Part shown: piece after piece, positions 26,185 to 33,755 of the stretch | Position numbering within the stretch: the stretch's first letter is position 1 | Layout of the letters: every line of letters begins with the position of its first letter | Source: Mesorhizobium sp. 65-26 | GTDB taxonomy: Bacteria > Pseudomonadota > Alphaproteobacteria > Rhizobiales > Rhizobiaceae | DNA length: 55,032 nt | Reading direction: 5' to 3' | NCBI GenBank assembly: GCA_001899205.1 | Contig: MKVL01000018.1 | Coordinates: forward strand, 1 to 55,032 | Notes under the pieces: model-generated | The model's database searches: none | Told to the model about the DNA's origin: nothing | Seen by the model: the letters and a program-made list of their open reading frames with translations, nothing else | Translations under genes and position numbers: made by a program

Positions 26185-27132
26185 CTAGTTCTTGTTCAGG
26201 TACTCGGCCTCGTTCGCTGGCGTCACCAGTTCGAAGGGCACATAGACGACGCGGTCGACCTTTTCGCCCTTGGCGAGCGCGAGCGCCGCGTCGACACCGC
26301 CGCCGCCCTGCCCCTTGGCGTTCTGGAACACCGTCACCGAAAGCTCGCCGGCCTTCATCGCCTGCAGCCCGTCCTGCGTGGCGTCGATGCCGCCGACCAC
26401 CACGTTCTTCATGTCGACGCCGCCGGCCTTGAGCGCCAGGATGGCGCCGATGGCGGATTCATCGTTGTTGGCGATGACGGCATCGGGGGTCGCGCCCGCC
26501 GTCAGCCAGTTGGTCATCAGGTTCTGTGCGTTGTCGCGCGACCATTCCGACGATTGCTTGTCGGTGACCTTGATGAAGTTGCACATGTCGGTCGAAAAGA
26601 CCTGCTCGACATCCTTGGTGCGCTGCAGCGCGGCCTGATGCACCAGGCTGCCCATGACGATGTAGGCGGTGGCCTCTGAAGACTTGCCCCTCGCCCGCAA
26701 CAGCTTGCAGACCTCGAAGGCCTGCAGCGTGCCTGACTCGACCTCGTTCGAGCCGACATAGGCCTGCTTGTCCGGCAGGCTCTTCATGTCGGACGGTTCG
26801 AGGTTGACGAAAACCAGCGGAATGCCGGCCCTGGCGGCTTCCTCGCTGATGGTCTTGGAGGCGTTGGTGTCGACCAGCGTGACGATGATGCCGTCGACGC
26901 CGCTGGCGATGAAGTTCTTCACCTGGTCGAGTTGCTTGGCGACGTCGTTATGGGCGTCCTCGATCTGGATGTCGGCGCCCTTTTCCTTGGCACGAGCCTG
27001 CATGCCGTGCATCAGTAGCGTCTGGAAATTGTTGTCGAAGTCGACGATCGAGACCCCGAGCCTGGCGGCGAAGGCGCTGGCCGGCATCGACATAAGAGCG
27101 GCAATCGCCGTCGAGATGAGACGTTTCTTCAC
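26185..27132 (-). CDS. Periplasmic sugar-binding protein (rhizopine/ribose-binding type), orphan
   Basis: 315-aa type I periplasmic binding protein (Peripla_BP_4). GTG start with an excellent AAGGGAGGAA site, signal peptide over residues 1-23 (MKKRLISTAIAALMSMPASA). Typical segments: DFDNNFQTLLMHGM, DGIIVTLVDTNA, FVNLEPS and the hinge motif VIANNDESAIGAILAL, resembling inositol- and rhizopine-binding proteins (IbpA/MocB). No permease or ATPase gene is near, which is unusual for an importer component; it could serve a remote transporter or a signalling protein. Preceded by the hydroxylase gene and followed by the Rieske ferredoxin. Confidence 0.9.
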   Translation of the reverse strand: MKKRLISTAIAALMSMPASAFAARLGVSIVDFDNNFQTLLMHGMQARAKEKGADIQIEDAHNDVAKQLDQVKNFIASGVDGIIVTLVDTNASKTISEEAARAGIPLVFVNLEPSDMKSLPDKQAYVGSNEVESGTLQAFEVCKLLRARGKSSEATAYIVMGSLVHQAALQRTKDVEQVFSTDMCNFIKVTDKQSSEWSRDNAQNLMTNWLTAGATPDAVIANNDESAIGAILALKAGGVDMKNVVVGGIDATQDGLQAMKAGELSVTVFQNAKGQGGGGVDAALALAKGEKVDRVVYVPFELVTPANEAEYLNKN

Positions 27133-27203
27133 GGATTCCTCCCTTTCGGATGGAGTGCCGGTTCACCCCGTTTTCTTTCCGGCCCTTTCGGGATGGCTGG
27201 ATT

Positions 27204-27221
27204 GCTCGGCATGGGCCGAGC
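27204..27221 (-). repeat. Hairpin between hydroxylase and binding-protein genes
   Basis: GCTCGGC (27204-27210) and GCCGAGC (27215-27221) form a perfect 7-bp stem with an ATGG loop in the 115-base gap. Like the other intergenic hairpins of this cluster it lacks a T run. Confidence 0.5.
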
Positions 27222-27247
27222 GACTGGCTGTCAGGATGGGGCTGGCG

Positions 27248-28255
27248 TCATTTCGCGGCGGCGTTGGCGCGCTCGCGCTTCTTCTCGTAGCGCGCCTCCA
27301 TCAGCGCCTCGCCGTCCTTGCTGCCGTCGTGGAAAGTGCCGAACCACTTGTCGAACGGGATGAGGCCGTCGCCGTAATTCACCTCGAAATATTTGTGGTG
27401 GAGGTAGTGAATGTAGGCGTGGCTATCGACGCCGGCGTCCTCGGTCAGTTCCATCTTGTCGAAGCCGACATGGCCTGGAATGGCGCCGAATCCCGCATAG
27501 TGGAGCTGGTAGAGCGCCAGCAGCGGGTTCGACGGGATGATCAGGTGCCAGAAGGCGACGCCGAGGTAGCCGAGTTGCTCGACCGGGTGCATCGACAGCG
27601 ACGACCAGGGCGACGGGTTGACCGAATTGTGGTGCACCGAATGCACCCATTTGTAGAGCGGGCCCCAATGGATGGCGCGATGCAGCAGGAAGAAATGCGT
27701 CTCGTGGATGATCGGCACCACCAGCGCCAGCAGGAAGAGATAGACCGGGTGCTCGGCAAAGGTCAGCCACGGCACGTAGCCATTGGCATAGAGATGGAGG
27801 ATCACGACCTCGACTGCCGTCCAGATCGGCATGCCGGTGCCGAAGGTGCGCAGCATATTGTCGAGGTTCTGGTTCTCAAAGAAGAAGACTTTGTTCTTCT
27901 GCTCAGACGGCCATTTGCCATTGTATTTGAAGCGGTTGCCCTGTGCTTTAAAAGTATAGAGCCTGATCTCGAAAACCCCGAAGAAGACCAGCAGCGCGAC
28001 GGAGTTGACGATGAAGAGGCGCAGGATCCAGCCGACGGAGAGCGTCTTCATCGTCTCGACGTCGGGCAGCACGTAGCGCCACCACACCACGGCGGTGAGC
28101 GCAAAGAGCAGATTGTAGGGCAGGAAATAGTGAGGCAGCCATTTCAGCAGCGCCAGCGGGCGCGGCGGAAAGACGAAGAGCGGCGCGGTGCCGGCCGGTT
28201 CGTTGGGAGCCCAGTCGCCCCTCTTGTTGCGCTTGCCGAATTGCAGGTCATCCAT
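27248..28255 (-). CDS. Sterol desaturase / fatty acid hydroxylase family diiron membrane protein
   Basis: 335-aa integral membrane oxygenase (PF04116) that inserts oxygen or a double bond with a histidine-bound diiron centre. Histidine boxes: HETHFFLLHRAIH (residues 184-196), HSVHH (205-209) and HAYIHYLHH (279-287). About four hydrophobic segments (residues 40-63, 75-95, 143-160, 169-185). The ATG at 28255 is chosen: it is seven bases after the PanB-like stop with a TGAGGC leader, and longer starts run into that gene. Electron donor is probably the Rieske ferredoxin encoded downstream. Not the same family as MocD (which is a fatty acid desaturase type), so no symbol is given. Substrate unknown. 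Confidence 0.88.
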   Translation of the reverse strand: MDDLQFGKRNKRGDWAPNEPAGTAPLFVFPPRPLALLKWLPHYFLPYNLLFALTAVVWWRYVLPDVETMKTLSVGWILRLFIVNSVALLVFFGVFEIRLYTFKAQGNRFKYNGKWPSEQKNKVFFFENQNLDNMLRTFGTGMPIWTAVEVVILHLYANGYVPWLTFAEHPVYLFLLALVVPIIHETHFFLLHRAIHWGPLYKWVHSVHHNSVNPSPWSSLSMHPVEQLGYLGVAFWHLIIPSNPLLALYQLHYAGFGAIPGHVGFDKMELTEDAGVDSHAYIHYLHHKYFEVNYGDGLIPFDKWFGTFHDGSKDGEALMEARYEKKRERANAAAK

Positions 28256-28262
28256 GGTGGCC

Positions 28263-29054
28263 TCACAGGGGCTGAGACAGGCTGAGGAAGCGTTCATAGG
28301 CGGCATCGTCCATGTCCACCTGGTGCTTCGCTTCCGGATAGGTCCCGCCGGCGACGTCGCGGCCAAAGGCGCGGAAGGCGGCGATGCGCTTCTCCTGCAA
28401 TTCGGCTTCAAGCGTGACGAAGTCGGCATAGCGCTTGGCGTGGCGCGGGTAGTGGCCGGCGTGGGTGCCGAGCACGTCGCAGGAGAACAGATACTGCGTG
28501 TCGCAGGCCGCGCCGCAGCCCATGCCCATGGTGATCAACGGTGTCGAGCGCGTGATGTGCTCGGCCAACCTTACCGGCACGACCTCCACTTCGATGCATG
28601 CCGCACCTGCATTCTCCAGATCCTTGGCCGCGCGCAGCACCTTGAGAGCCTCTTCAGCCGTGCGTCCGATGGCGCGGAAATTCGTCCAGGTGGCCCTGTT
28701 GGGAACCAGGCCGACATGGCCTGTCACGGGAATTCCCTCGGCTGCCATGGCCTCAATGAAGCGCGGCGAATGCGACGAGTAGACCGCATCGGCGCCGCGC
28801 TTCATCATGGCGAAGCCCAGTCGCACCGCCTCGTCCGGCGAGGCGACCGCGCCATGCGGCATGCCGACCGAGAGGAACGCGTAGGGAGCCGCCTGGCGGA
28901 TGGCTTCAAGGTTGTGATCGGGTTCGCAGGAGAGGATGGCGATGTCGCAGGCAACGGCCGCCGCCGCTTCGGCCGGCGTGTCGACATGCAGCTGCAGCCA
29001 TTTGCGACTGCCCTTGGCGCTTTGCAGGTCGTAGGCCGTCAGCCGTCTCGCCAC
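28263..29054 (-). CDS. PanB-like protein lacking the ketopantoate hydroxymethyltransferase active site
   Basis: 263-aa protein of the PEP mutase/PanB superfamily. The C-terminal half clearly resembles 3-methyl-2-oxobutanoate hydroxymethyltransferase (GIPVTGHVGLVPN; EVEVVPVRLAEHIT; later CDVLGTHAGHYPRHAKRY). Against E. coli PanB from memory, the metal ligands Asp45 and Asp84 correspond to E44 and G64, Lys112 and Glu114 to Y92 and S94, while the catalytic Glu181 is kept as E157; about 20 residues between the first two sites are missing. It is therefore unlikely to make ketopantoate. GTG start behind GGGAGGA. Between a LacI regulator and a diiron hydroxylase gene, with a seven-base gap to the latter. 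Confidence 0.8.
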   Translation of the reverse strand: MARRLTAYDLQSAKGSRKWLQLHVDTPAEAAAAVACDIAILSCEPDHNLEAIRQAAPYAFLSVGMPHGAVASPDEAVRLGFAMMKRGADAVYSSHSPRFIEAMAAEGIPVTGHVGLVPNRATWTNFRAIGRTAEEALKVLRAAKDLENAGAACIEVEVVPVRLAEHITRSTPLITMGMGCGAACDTQYLFSCDVLGTHAGHYPRHAKRYADFVTLEAELQEKRIAAFRAFGRDVAGGTYPEAKHQVDMDDAAYERFLSLSQPL

Positions 29055-29087
29055 GTGTCATCCTCCCGTTTCACGAGGGGATAACAC

Positions 29088-29103
29088 CGCCCCTTGCGGG
29101 GCG
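29088..29103 (-). repeat. GC-rich hairpin between LacI and PanB-like genes
   Basis: CGCCCC (29088-29093) and GGGGCG (29098-29103) form a perfect stem with a TTGC loop, 25 bases after the regulator stop and upstream of the PanB-like ribosome-binding site. Confidence 0.45.
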
Positions 29104-29128
29104 CCGCTTGTTCCTTGATCAAATCAGA

Positions 29129-30133
29129 TCAAAGGTTCTCGGCGGTGAAGGTGATGAAGCGGATCGGCGGGTTTTCGACCGGCAGGTCGTGCAGGTTGAG
29201 CGCGGCGAGCACAAGGTCGATGGCGCGGCGCGCCTGTGCCTCCGGCGCCTGGTCGAGCACGACATCCATCGTGCCCTCCCGCAAGCCGCGCATGCTGCGC
29301 TCTGTAAGCTCATGGCCGATGAAGAAGATGTCGCTGCCTCTGGCGTGTTTGCGCAGCACCTCGTTGAGCGCCGTGTTGGCGCCGCCGGCATTGTAGAGCC
29401 CGGCAAGGTCGGGCCAGCGCTTCAGCGCTTCGTGCAACTGCTCGGCGTTGCGGTCGCCATCGTCGAAGCCGAACAGCGCGGCGATAGGCTCGAACTCCCG
29501 CCCCTCATCGATCAGGTAATCGAAAAAACCGCGCACGCGGTCGCGGTGGACACGGTAAATCTGGCTGTGGCAGAGTGCGACCACCTTGCCCGGCCGCCGC
29601 TGCATCTTCGCCATCAGCAGTCCCGCCATGCGGCCGGCGGCGTAATTGTCGATGCCGACATAGGCGCTTCTGGTGCCCGAGATCTGGGTGACGATCTGCA
29701 CGGTCGGGATGTTTTCCGCTTCGAGCTTGCGAAGCGCGGCGCTCACCTGCGGATGGTCAGGCGCGGCGAGTATGAGTGCGGCGCGCCGCGGATCAGGTTC
29801 CAGGATACGCTTGGCGATCGCAGCGGGATTAGCCTCGTCGAGGAAGGTGCGGTGGACAGCGATCGAACGGTCGAGCGTCGCTGCTATGCGTTCGAAGGCG
29901 CGGGAAAGCCGCGCGAAGAAGGTCGCGTCCGGCCTGACCAGGATCACCTCGATGCGGATCACGCCGCGATGTGCCTCCGGCAGCCGGCGCGGATAGTCCA
30001 GCGAACGCGCCGCCGCCACCACTTTCTCGACGGTCGCCGGTCGCACCCCGCCCCTGCCGTTCAGCACGCGTTCGACGGTCGCCGTGCCAACGCCGGCGCG
30101 GCGGGCTATCTCGAGGAAGGTGGGCTTTGAAAT
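29129..30133 (-). CDS. LacI-family transcriptional regulator with apparent ATT start
   Basis: Repressor with a LacI-type helix-turn-helix (FLEIARRAGVGTATVERVLN, residues 5-24) and a periplasmic-binding-protein-like effector domain (VILVRPDATFFARL; IPTVQIVTQISGTRSAYVGI; later LAGLYNAGGANTAL). No ATG, GTG or TTG lies in frame near the helix-turn-helix. The nearest is an ATG at 30247 that would add 38 odd residues. An ATT at 30133 directly before SKPTFLEI has GGGAG at good spacing and gives 334 aa, the normal family length, so a rare ATT start or a recent loss of ATG is inferred. Heads the PanB-like/hydroxylase/binding-protein/ferredoxin cluster. Confidence 0.8.
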   Translation of the reverse strand: MSKPTFLEIARRAGVGTATVERVLNGRGGVRPATVEKVVAAARSLDYPRRLPEAHRGVIRIEVILVRPDATFFARLSRAFERIAATLDRSIAVHRTFLDEANPAAIAKRILEPDPRRAALILAAPDHPQVSAALRKLEAENIPTVQIVTQISGTRSAYVGIDNYAAGRMAGLLMAKMQRRPGKVVALCHSQIYRVHRDRVRGFFDYLIDEGREFEPIAALFGFDDGDRNAEQLHEALKRWPDLAGLYNAGGANTALNEVLRKHARGSDIFFIGHELTERSMRGLREGTMDVVLDQAPEAQARRAIDLVLAALNLHDLPVENPPIRFITFTAENL

Positions 30134-30307
30134 GGGCGGCTCCCAGGCTGTCGGGCTGCAAGGGTAGCCAGAGGCTCGCCGGTTTCCAAGGTGGTGCCGG
30201 CCGCCGCCGGCACGGAATTCGTGACGGAGCCGCGTTGGCGTCGCCATCGGGAGGAAACAATCGCCTGCCAATCTCTCCTGGCACCGGATCCCGGCGGGGA
30301 GACAGCC

Positions 30308-31120
30308 ATGCTTGAAACGGACAAGGTGTTTGCCGGCTCCATTCCGGAAAACTACGACCGCTACATGGTGCCGTTGATCTTCGAGCCATACGCCGCGGAT
30401 CTCGCGCAACGCGCCATGGCATTGTCGCCGGGCGCCGTTCTGGAGGTCGCGGCCGGCACCGGCGTCGTGACGCGCGCGCTGGCGCCGAAACTATCGCGGG
30501 CTGCCAGCTATGTCGTGACCGACCTCAACCAGCCGATGCTGGACTACGCTGCCTCGCGACAGGCTCCGGATGGCCGCATCCAGTGGCGCCAGGCGGATGC
30601 CATGGCTCTGCCGTTCGAGGACGCCACCTTCGACCTGGTCTGCTGTCAGTTTGGCGCGATGTTCTTCCCCAATCGTCCGACAGCGTATCGCGAGGCCAGG
30701 CGTGTGCTGAAGCCGGGAGGACGTTTCCTGTTCAGCGTCTGGGATCGGATCGAGGAAAACGACTTCGCCGATGACGTGACCAACGCGCTCGCAAGGATTT
30801 TCCCGAACGATCCGCCGCGCTTCCTGGCGCGCACGCCGCACGGTTATCATGACAAGGATCTGATCCATGCCGACCTGGCAGAAGCCGGGTTCTCCGAGGT
30901 GGCGATCGATACGCTGGCGGAGCAGAGCCGCGCCCCCTCGCCTCGCATCCCCGCGGTCGCCTATTGCCAGGGAACGCTGCTTCGCAACGAGATCGAGGCA
31001 CGGGAAGCCGGAAAGCTCGCCGTCGCGACAGATTACGCCACGTCCGCCATCGCGGAGAGGCACGGCACTGGCGAGGTTGTTGCCAAGATCCAGGCACATG
31101 TGGTCGCCGCTACGGCCTGA
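30308..31120 (+). CDS. Class I SAM-dependent methyltransferase
   Basis: 270-aa cytoplasmic methyltransferase of the UbiE/Methyltransf_11 type. SAM-binding motif I VLEVAAGTGVVTRAL (about residues 44-58), acidic motif II VVTDLNQPML, motif III QWRQADAMALPFEDATFD, and ARRVLKPGGRFLFSV. ATG at 30308 with GGGGAGA nine bases upstream. Divergent from the LacI gene; substrate unknown. Confidence 0.88.
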   Translation: MLETDKVFAGSIPENYDRYMVPLIFEPYAADLAQRAMALSPGAVLEVAAGTGVVTRALAPKLSRAASYVVTDLNQPMLDYAASRQAPDGRIQWRQADAMALPFEDATFDLVCCQFGAMFFPNRPTAYREARRVLKPGGRFLFSVWDRIEENDFADDVTNALARIFPNDPPRFLARTPHGYHDKDLIHADLAEAGFSEVAIDTLAEQSRAPSPRIPAVAYCQGTLLRNEIEAREAGKLAVATDYATSAIAERHGTGEVVAKIQAHVVAATA

Positions 31121-31256
31121 CCTGTCGCACCCATCGTGGAGAGATCGTTGGCAGACCGGGCGCGTGGAGCGCGTCGGCGGAGGATACCCATGATCTGCCA
31201 TGGTGCATCTCCGCCTACGTCGACACATCCACCCAGGCGAGCAGAAAGGCAGCGGT

Positions 31257-32087
31257 TTAGAACAGGAACGCGGCTGTCGCCGGATCAGGTCCTGTCCGGC
31301 CGTCGGCGGTGTCCATGTCGCGGATCGTCTGCATGTCGCCGGCATCCAGGTCGAAGTCAAAGACGTTGAAATTGCCGGCGATGCGCTCCCGGTGGATCGA
31401 TTTCGGGATGACGATCAGCCCTTCCTTGAGATGCCAGCGGATAATGACCTGCGCCACCGATTTACCGTGCTTCTGGGCGATCTTTTCCAGTGTCGGGTCG
31501 GTCAGCAGACGGCCGCTGCCCAGCGGGCTCCAGCTTTCGATGTGGATGTCGTGCTTCCTGTGGAAGTCGCGCTTGTCGCGCTGCTGAAAGCGCGGGTGCA
31601 GTTCGATCTGGTTGACGACGGGTGTGACACCGGTTTCGCCGATGATCCGCTCCAGATGATCCTGGTTGAAGTTCGACACGCCGACCGAGGTGATGCGGCC
31701 TGCTTCCTTCAGTTCAACCAGCGTCTTCCAGGCTTCGACGTAATTGTTCTGGCCGGGTACGGGCCAGTGGATCAGGAACAGATCGATCCGGTCGATGCCG
31801 AGCTTTGCCATCGTGTCGTCGAAGGCCCGCAGCGCGTCGTCGCGACGGTGCGCGCCATTGCGCAGCTTCGAGGTGATGAACAGCTCTTTCCTCGGAACGC
31901 CGGCTGAGCGGATCGCCTCCCCCACGCCTTCCTCGTTGCGATAGCCCTCGGCTGTGTCGATCAGGCGATAGCCGGCCTCGATTCCCCACCGCACGACCTT
32001 GGCCGTGATATCCGGATCGACCTGCCATACGCCGAGTCCGATCCGCGGAATGGTGGCGCCGTCGTTCAATGTCAGCTGTTCAGGCAT
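31257..32087 (-). CDS. Aldo/keto reductase
   Basis: 276-aa NADPH-dependent aldo/keto reductase, TIM barrel. Catalytic tetrad is visible: Asp and Tyr in LIDTAEGYRNEE, Lys in FITSKLRNG, His in FLIHWP. NADPH-binding segment VIPKSIHRERIAGN near the C-terminus. It resembles the 2,5-diketo-gluconate reductase group. The ATG at 32087 with AAGGA upstream is preferred over the longer open frame. Divergent from the SMR gene. Confidence 0.9.
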   Translation of the reverse strand: MPEQLTLNDGATIPRIGLGVWQVDPDITAKVVRWGIEAGYRLIDTAEGYRNEEGVGEAIRSAGVPRKELFITSKLRNGAHRRDDALRAFDDTMAKLGIDRIDLFLIHWPVPGQNNYVEAWKTLVELKEAGRITSVGVSNFNQDHLERIIGETGVTPVVNQIELHPRFQQRDKRDFHRKHDIHIESWSPLGSGRLLTDPTLEKIAQKHGKSVAQVIIRWHLKEGLIVIPKSIHRERIAGNFNVFDFDLDAGDMQTIRDMDTADGRTGPDPATAAFLF

Positions 32088-32215
32088 GCCTGGGTTTCCT
32101 TGCTGTGGTGGTGTTTGCCCTGCCCGCCTATGTAGTCGCCCGGTTTGAAATGACGAGTTCACACTCGGGAAATCAGGAATTTTTCGGCTCCCTATCAAAG
32201 ATGCAGGCTTGAAAC

Positions 32216-32233
32216 ATACCGGACGGACGGTAT
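32216..32233. promoter_or_regulatory. Candidate TetR operator upstream of the SMR-tetR operon
   Basis: ATACCG and CGGTAT (32216-32221 and 32228-32233) form an inverted repeat with six bases between, 33 bases upstream of the SMR start codon. Short inverted repeats with CCG/CGG arms are typical TetR targets, and a TetR gene is the second gene of the operon. Confidence 0.55.
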
Positions 32234-32265
32234 TATTATCTGACCTTACTGGAATCGGAGCTTTC

Positions 32266-32610
32266 ATGAAACCCCTCGTCCTCGGATACGGCGCCCTCGC
32301 CCTGGCCATCATCTGCGAGGTCACCGGGTCAGCCTTCCTGCTACGCTCGGAGCAATTCACGCGGCTGGTGCCAACGCTGGCGATGGGCGCGTTCTACGCG
32401 GTGGCGTTCTTTTTCCTGTCCCAGGCGCTCAGGATGATCCCGCTCGGCGTGGCCTACGCGATCTGGGCCGGTCTCGGCATCGTGCTGACCGCCGCCGTGG
32501 GCGTCGTGGTGTTCCGCCAGTCGCTCGACACGCCTGCCTTCCTCGGCATCGCGCTGATTGTCAGCGGCGTCGTGGTCATGCAAACCTTCTCCAGCAGCTC
32601 AGGGCATTGA
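32266..32610 (+). CDS. SMR-family multidrug efflux protein (EmrE/QacE type)
   Basis: 114-aa four-span inner-membrane proton antiporter. The essential membrane-embedded glutamate is in ALAIICEVTGSAFL (about residue 17). The segment VAYAIWAGLGIVLTAAVGVV matches the quaternary-ammonium-compound subtype (EmrE/QacE) rather than the guanidinium exporters. ATG at 32266 with GGAG upstream. The TetR gene overlaps or directly follows the stop, and an inverted repeat lies in the leader: a self-contained, probably inducible efflux unit. Confidence 0.92.
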   Translation: MKPLVLGYGALALAIICEVTGSAFLLRSEQFTRLVPTLAMGAFYAVAFFFLSQALRMIPLGVAYAIWAGLGIVLTAAVGVVVFRQSLDTPAFLGIALIVSGVVVMQTFSSSSGH

Positions 32611-32612
32611 CG

Positions 32613-33158
32613 GTGTCGAACGCGCATACCCGCAAGAAGCAGCCGGAACTGGTGCGTCGTGCGCTTCTCGATTGCGCGGCCCGGCTTGCTCTCGACGAAG
32701 GCTTGACCGGGTTGAGTCTGCAGGCCGTGGCCAAGGCGGCCGGCGTCACCAAAGGCGGTTTGTTCCATCATTTCCCGAGCAAGGAAGCGCTGGTGGAAGG
32801 GGTGTTTGCCGACCTGCTTGGCCAGTTCGACGCCCAGATCGATGCCCTGATGGCGAAGGATCCGGAGCCGCGCGGCAGCTTCACGCGTGCCTATGTGGCA
32901 TCGGGACTGGGGCCTGGCGTGCTTGGCATAGACGGGCGCTGGGCCGCGCTCTCCATCTCCATGGTGGCCGACCCCGGACTTCGGCGCGTCTGGACCGATT
33001 GGCTGTCGGCCCGATTGCAGCGTCACAACGCGACCGACAGCGATCCGGCCCTCGAACTGGCGCGGCTTGCAGCCGACGGCGCCTGGCTTTCGCAGGAGTT
33101 CTCCACGCCGGGCAAGATCAGCGACCTGCGGGACCGGCTGCTGGCCTTGTGCCGCTGA
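32613..33158 (+). CDS. TetR-family transcriptional regulator
   Basis: 181-aa repressor. Helix-turn-helix LSLQAVAKAAGVTKGGLFHH (about residues 32-51) followed by FPSKEALVEGVF, typical for TetR. The C-terminal ligand domain fits the TetR_C family found with SMR pumps. Start: a GTG at 32613 with AGGG upstream is preferred; a TTG at 32607 overlapping the SMR stop is the alternative. Likely represses the SMR-tetR operon through the inverted repeat at 32216. Confidence 0.9.
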   Translation: MSNAHTRKKQPELVRRALLDCAARLALDEGLTGLSLQAVAKAAGVTKGGLFHHFPSKEALVEGVFADLLGQFDAQIDALMAKDPEPRGSFTRAYVASGLGPGVLGIDGRWAALSISMVADPGLRRVWTDWLSARLQRHNATDSDPALELARLAADGAWLSQEFSTPGKISDLRDRLLALCR

Positions 33159-33167
33159 AGGTCCACG

Positions 33168-33755
33168 TCACACGCGGGCACCTGCCCCGGTGCGATGCGA
33201 ACCTGCGCGGAGTGTCCAACGACCGCCGTCGCTGCGGAAATCAACCATGCTCAAGGGTTCGATGTCGATCTTGCGGTAGGATTGCCACGGCGCTCCCAGC
33301 ACATGAAGCATGGCTGCCCGGATCATCGCCGCGTGGGTGACGGCGATTGTATGGCCAGGGAGTTGAACCAATTCGTTCATGAATGTCGCCGCACGAAGCA
33401 GAAGGCCGCTCAGGGGTTCGCCGCCGTGCGGAGCGGCATTGGGATCCGCCAACCAGACGGCCAAGGCATCACCCTCCTCCGCCTGCACGTCGGCGAAAGT
33501 CCTGCCGGCCCAATCGCCATGGTCGTGATCGGCCAGGAGCGGCTGGACGGTTGCCGGCAGAGCCAGGGCTCCGGCCGTCTGACGCGCCCGAAGCGCGGGG
33601 CTGGTCCAGGTCCGGTCTGCACGCCTCAGGCCCTGGCGCATCGATTCCGCCATGGCAACCGAACGTGGCTCCAGCGGTTCGTCGAGCGGAAACGCCCCAT
33701 GGCGGGTGGCCCTGGTCGCTCCACTGCAGATCATGGTCAATCGTACGGACGTCAA
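33168..33755 (-). CDS. Histidine phosphatase-family protein lacking the catalytic histidine
   Basis: About 195 aa, branch 2 phosphoglycerate mutase-like fold of the kind linked to cobalamin/cobalt genes in rhizobia. The N-terminal motif normally reads (C/R)HGAT with a histidine nucleophile; here it is ICSGAT (checked in the nucleotides: tgc agt gga), so the nucleophile is serine. Other active-site features remain: ARQTAGAL, GGEPLSGLL and the second histidine in VTHAAMIRAAM. A TTG at 33755 with AAGAGG upstream is the chosen start; an ATG at 33800 is possible. Convergent with tetR. Probably non-catalytic or altered. Confidence 0.75.
   Translation of the reverse strand: MTSVRLTMICSGATRATRHGAFPLDEPLEPRSVAMAESMRQGLRRADRTWTSPALRARQTAGALALPATVQPLLADHDHGDWAGRTFADVQAEEGDALAVWLADPNAAPHGGEPLSGLLLRAATFMNELVQLPGHTIAVTHAAMIRAAMLHVLGAPWQSYRKIDIEPLSMVDFRSDGGRWTLRAGSHRTGAGARV

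Noticed and set aside
27248-28255. Calling the hydroxylase mocD
   Set aside because: MocD is, as far as I know, of the fatty acid desaturase family, whereas this one has sterol desaturase-type histidine boxes; only an analogous role is possible.
28263-29054. Naming the gene panB
   Set aside because: The key metal and substrate residues are absent, so the function is not supported.
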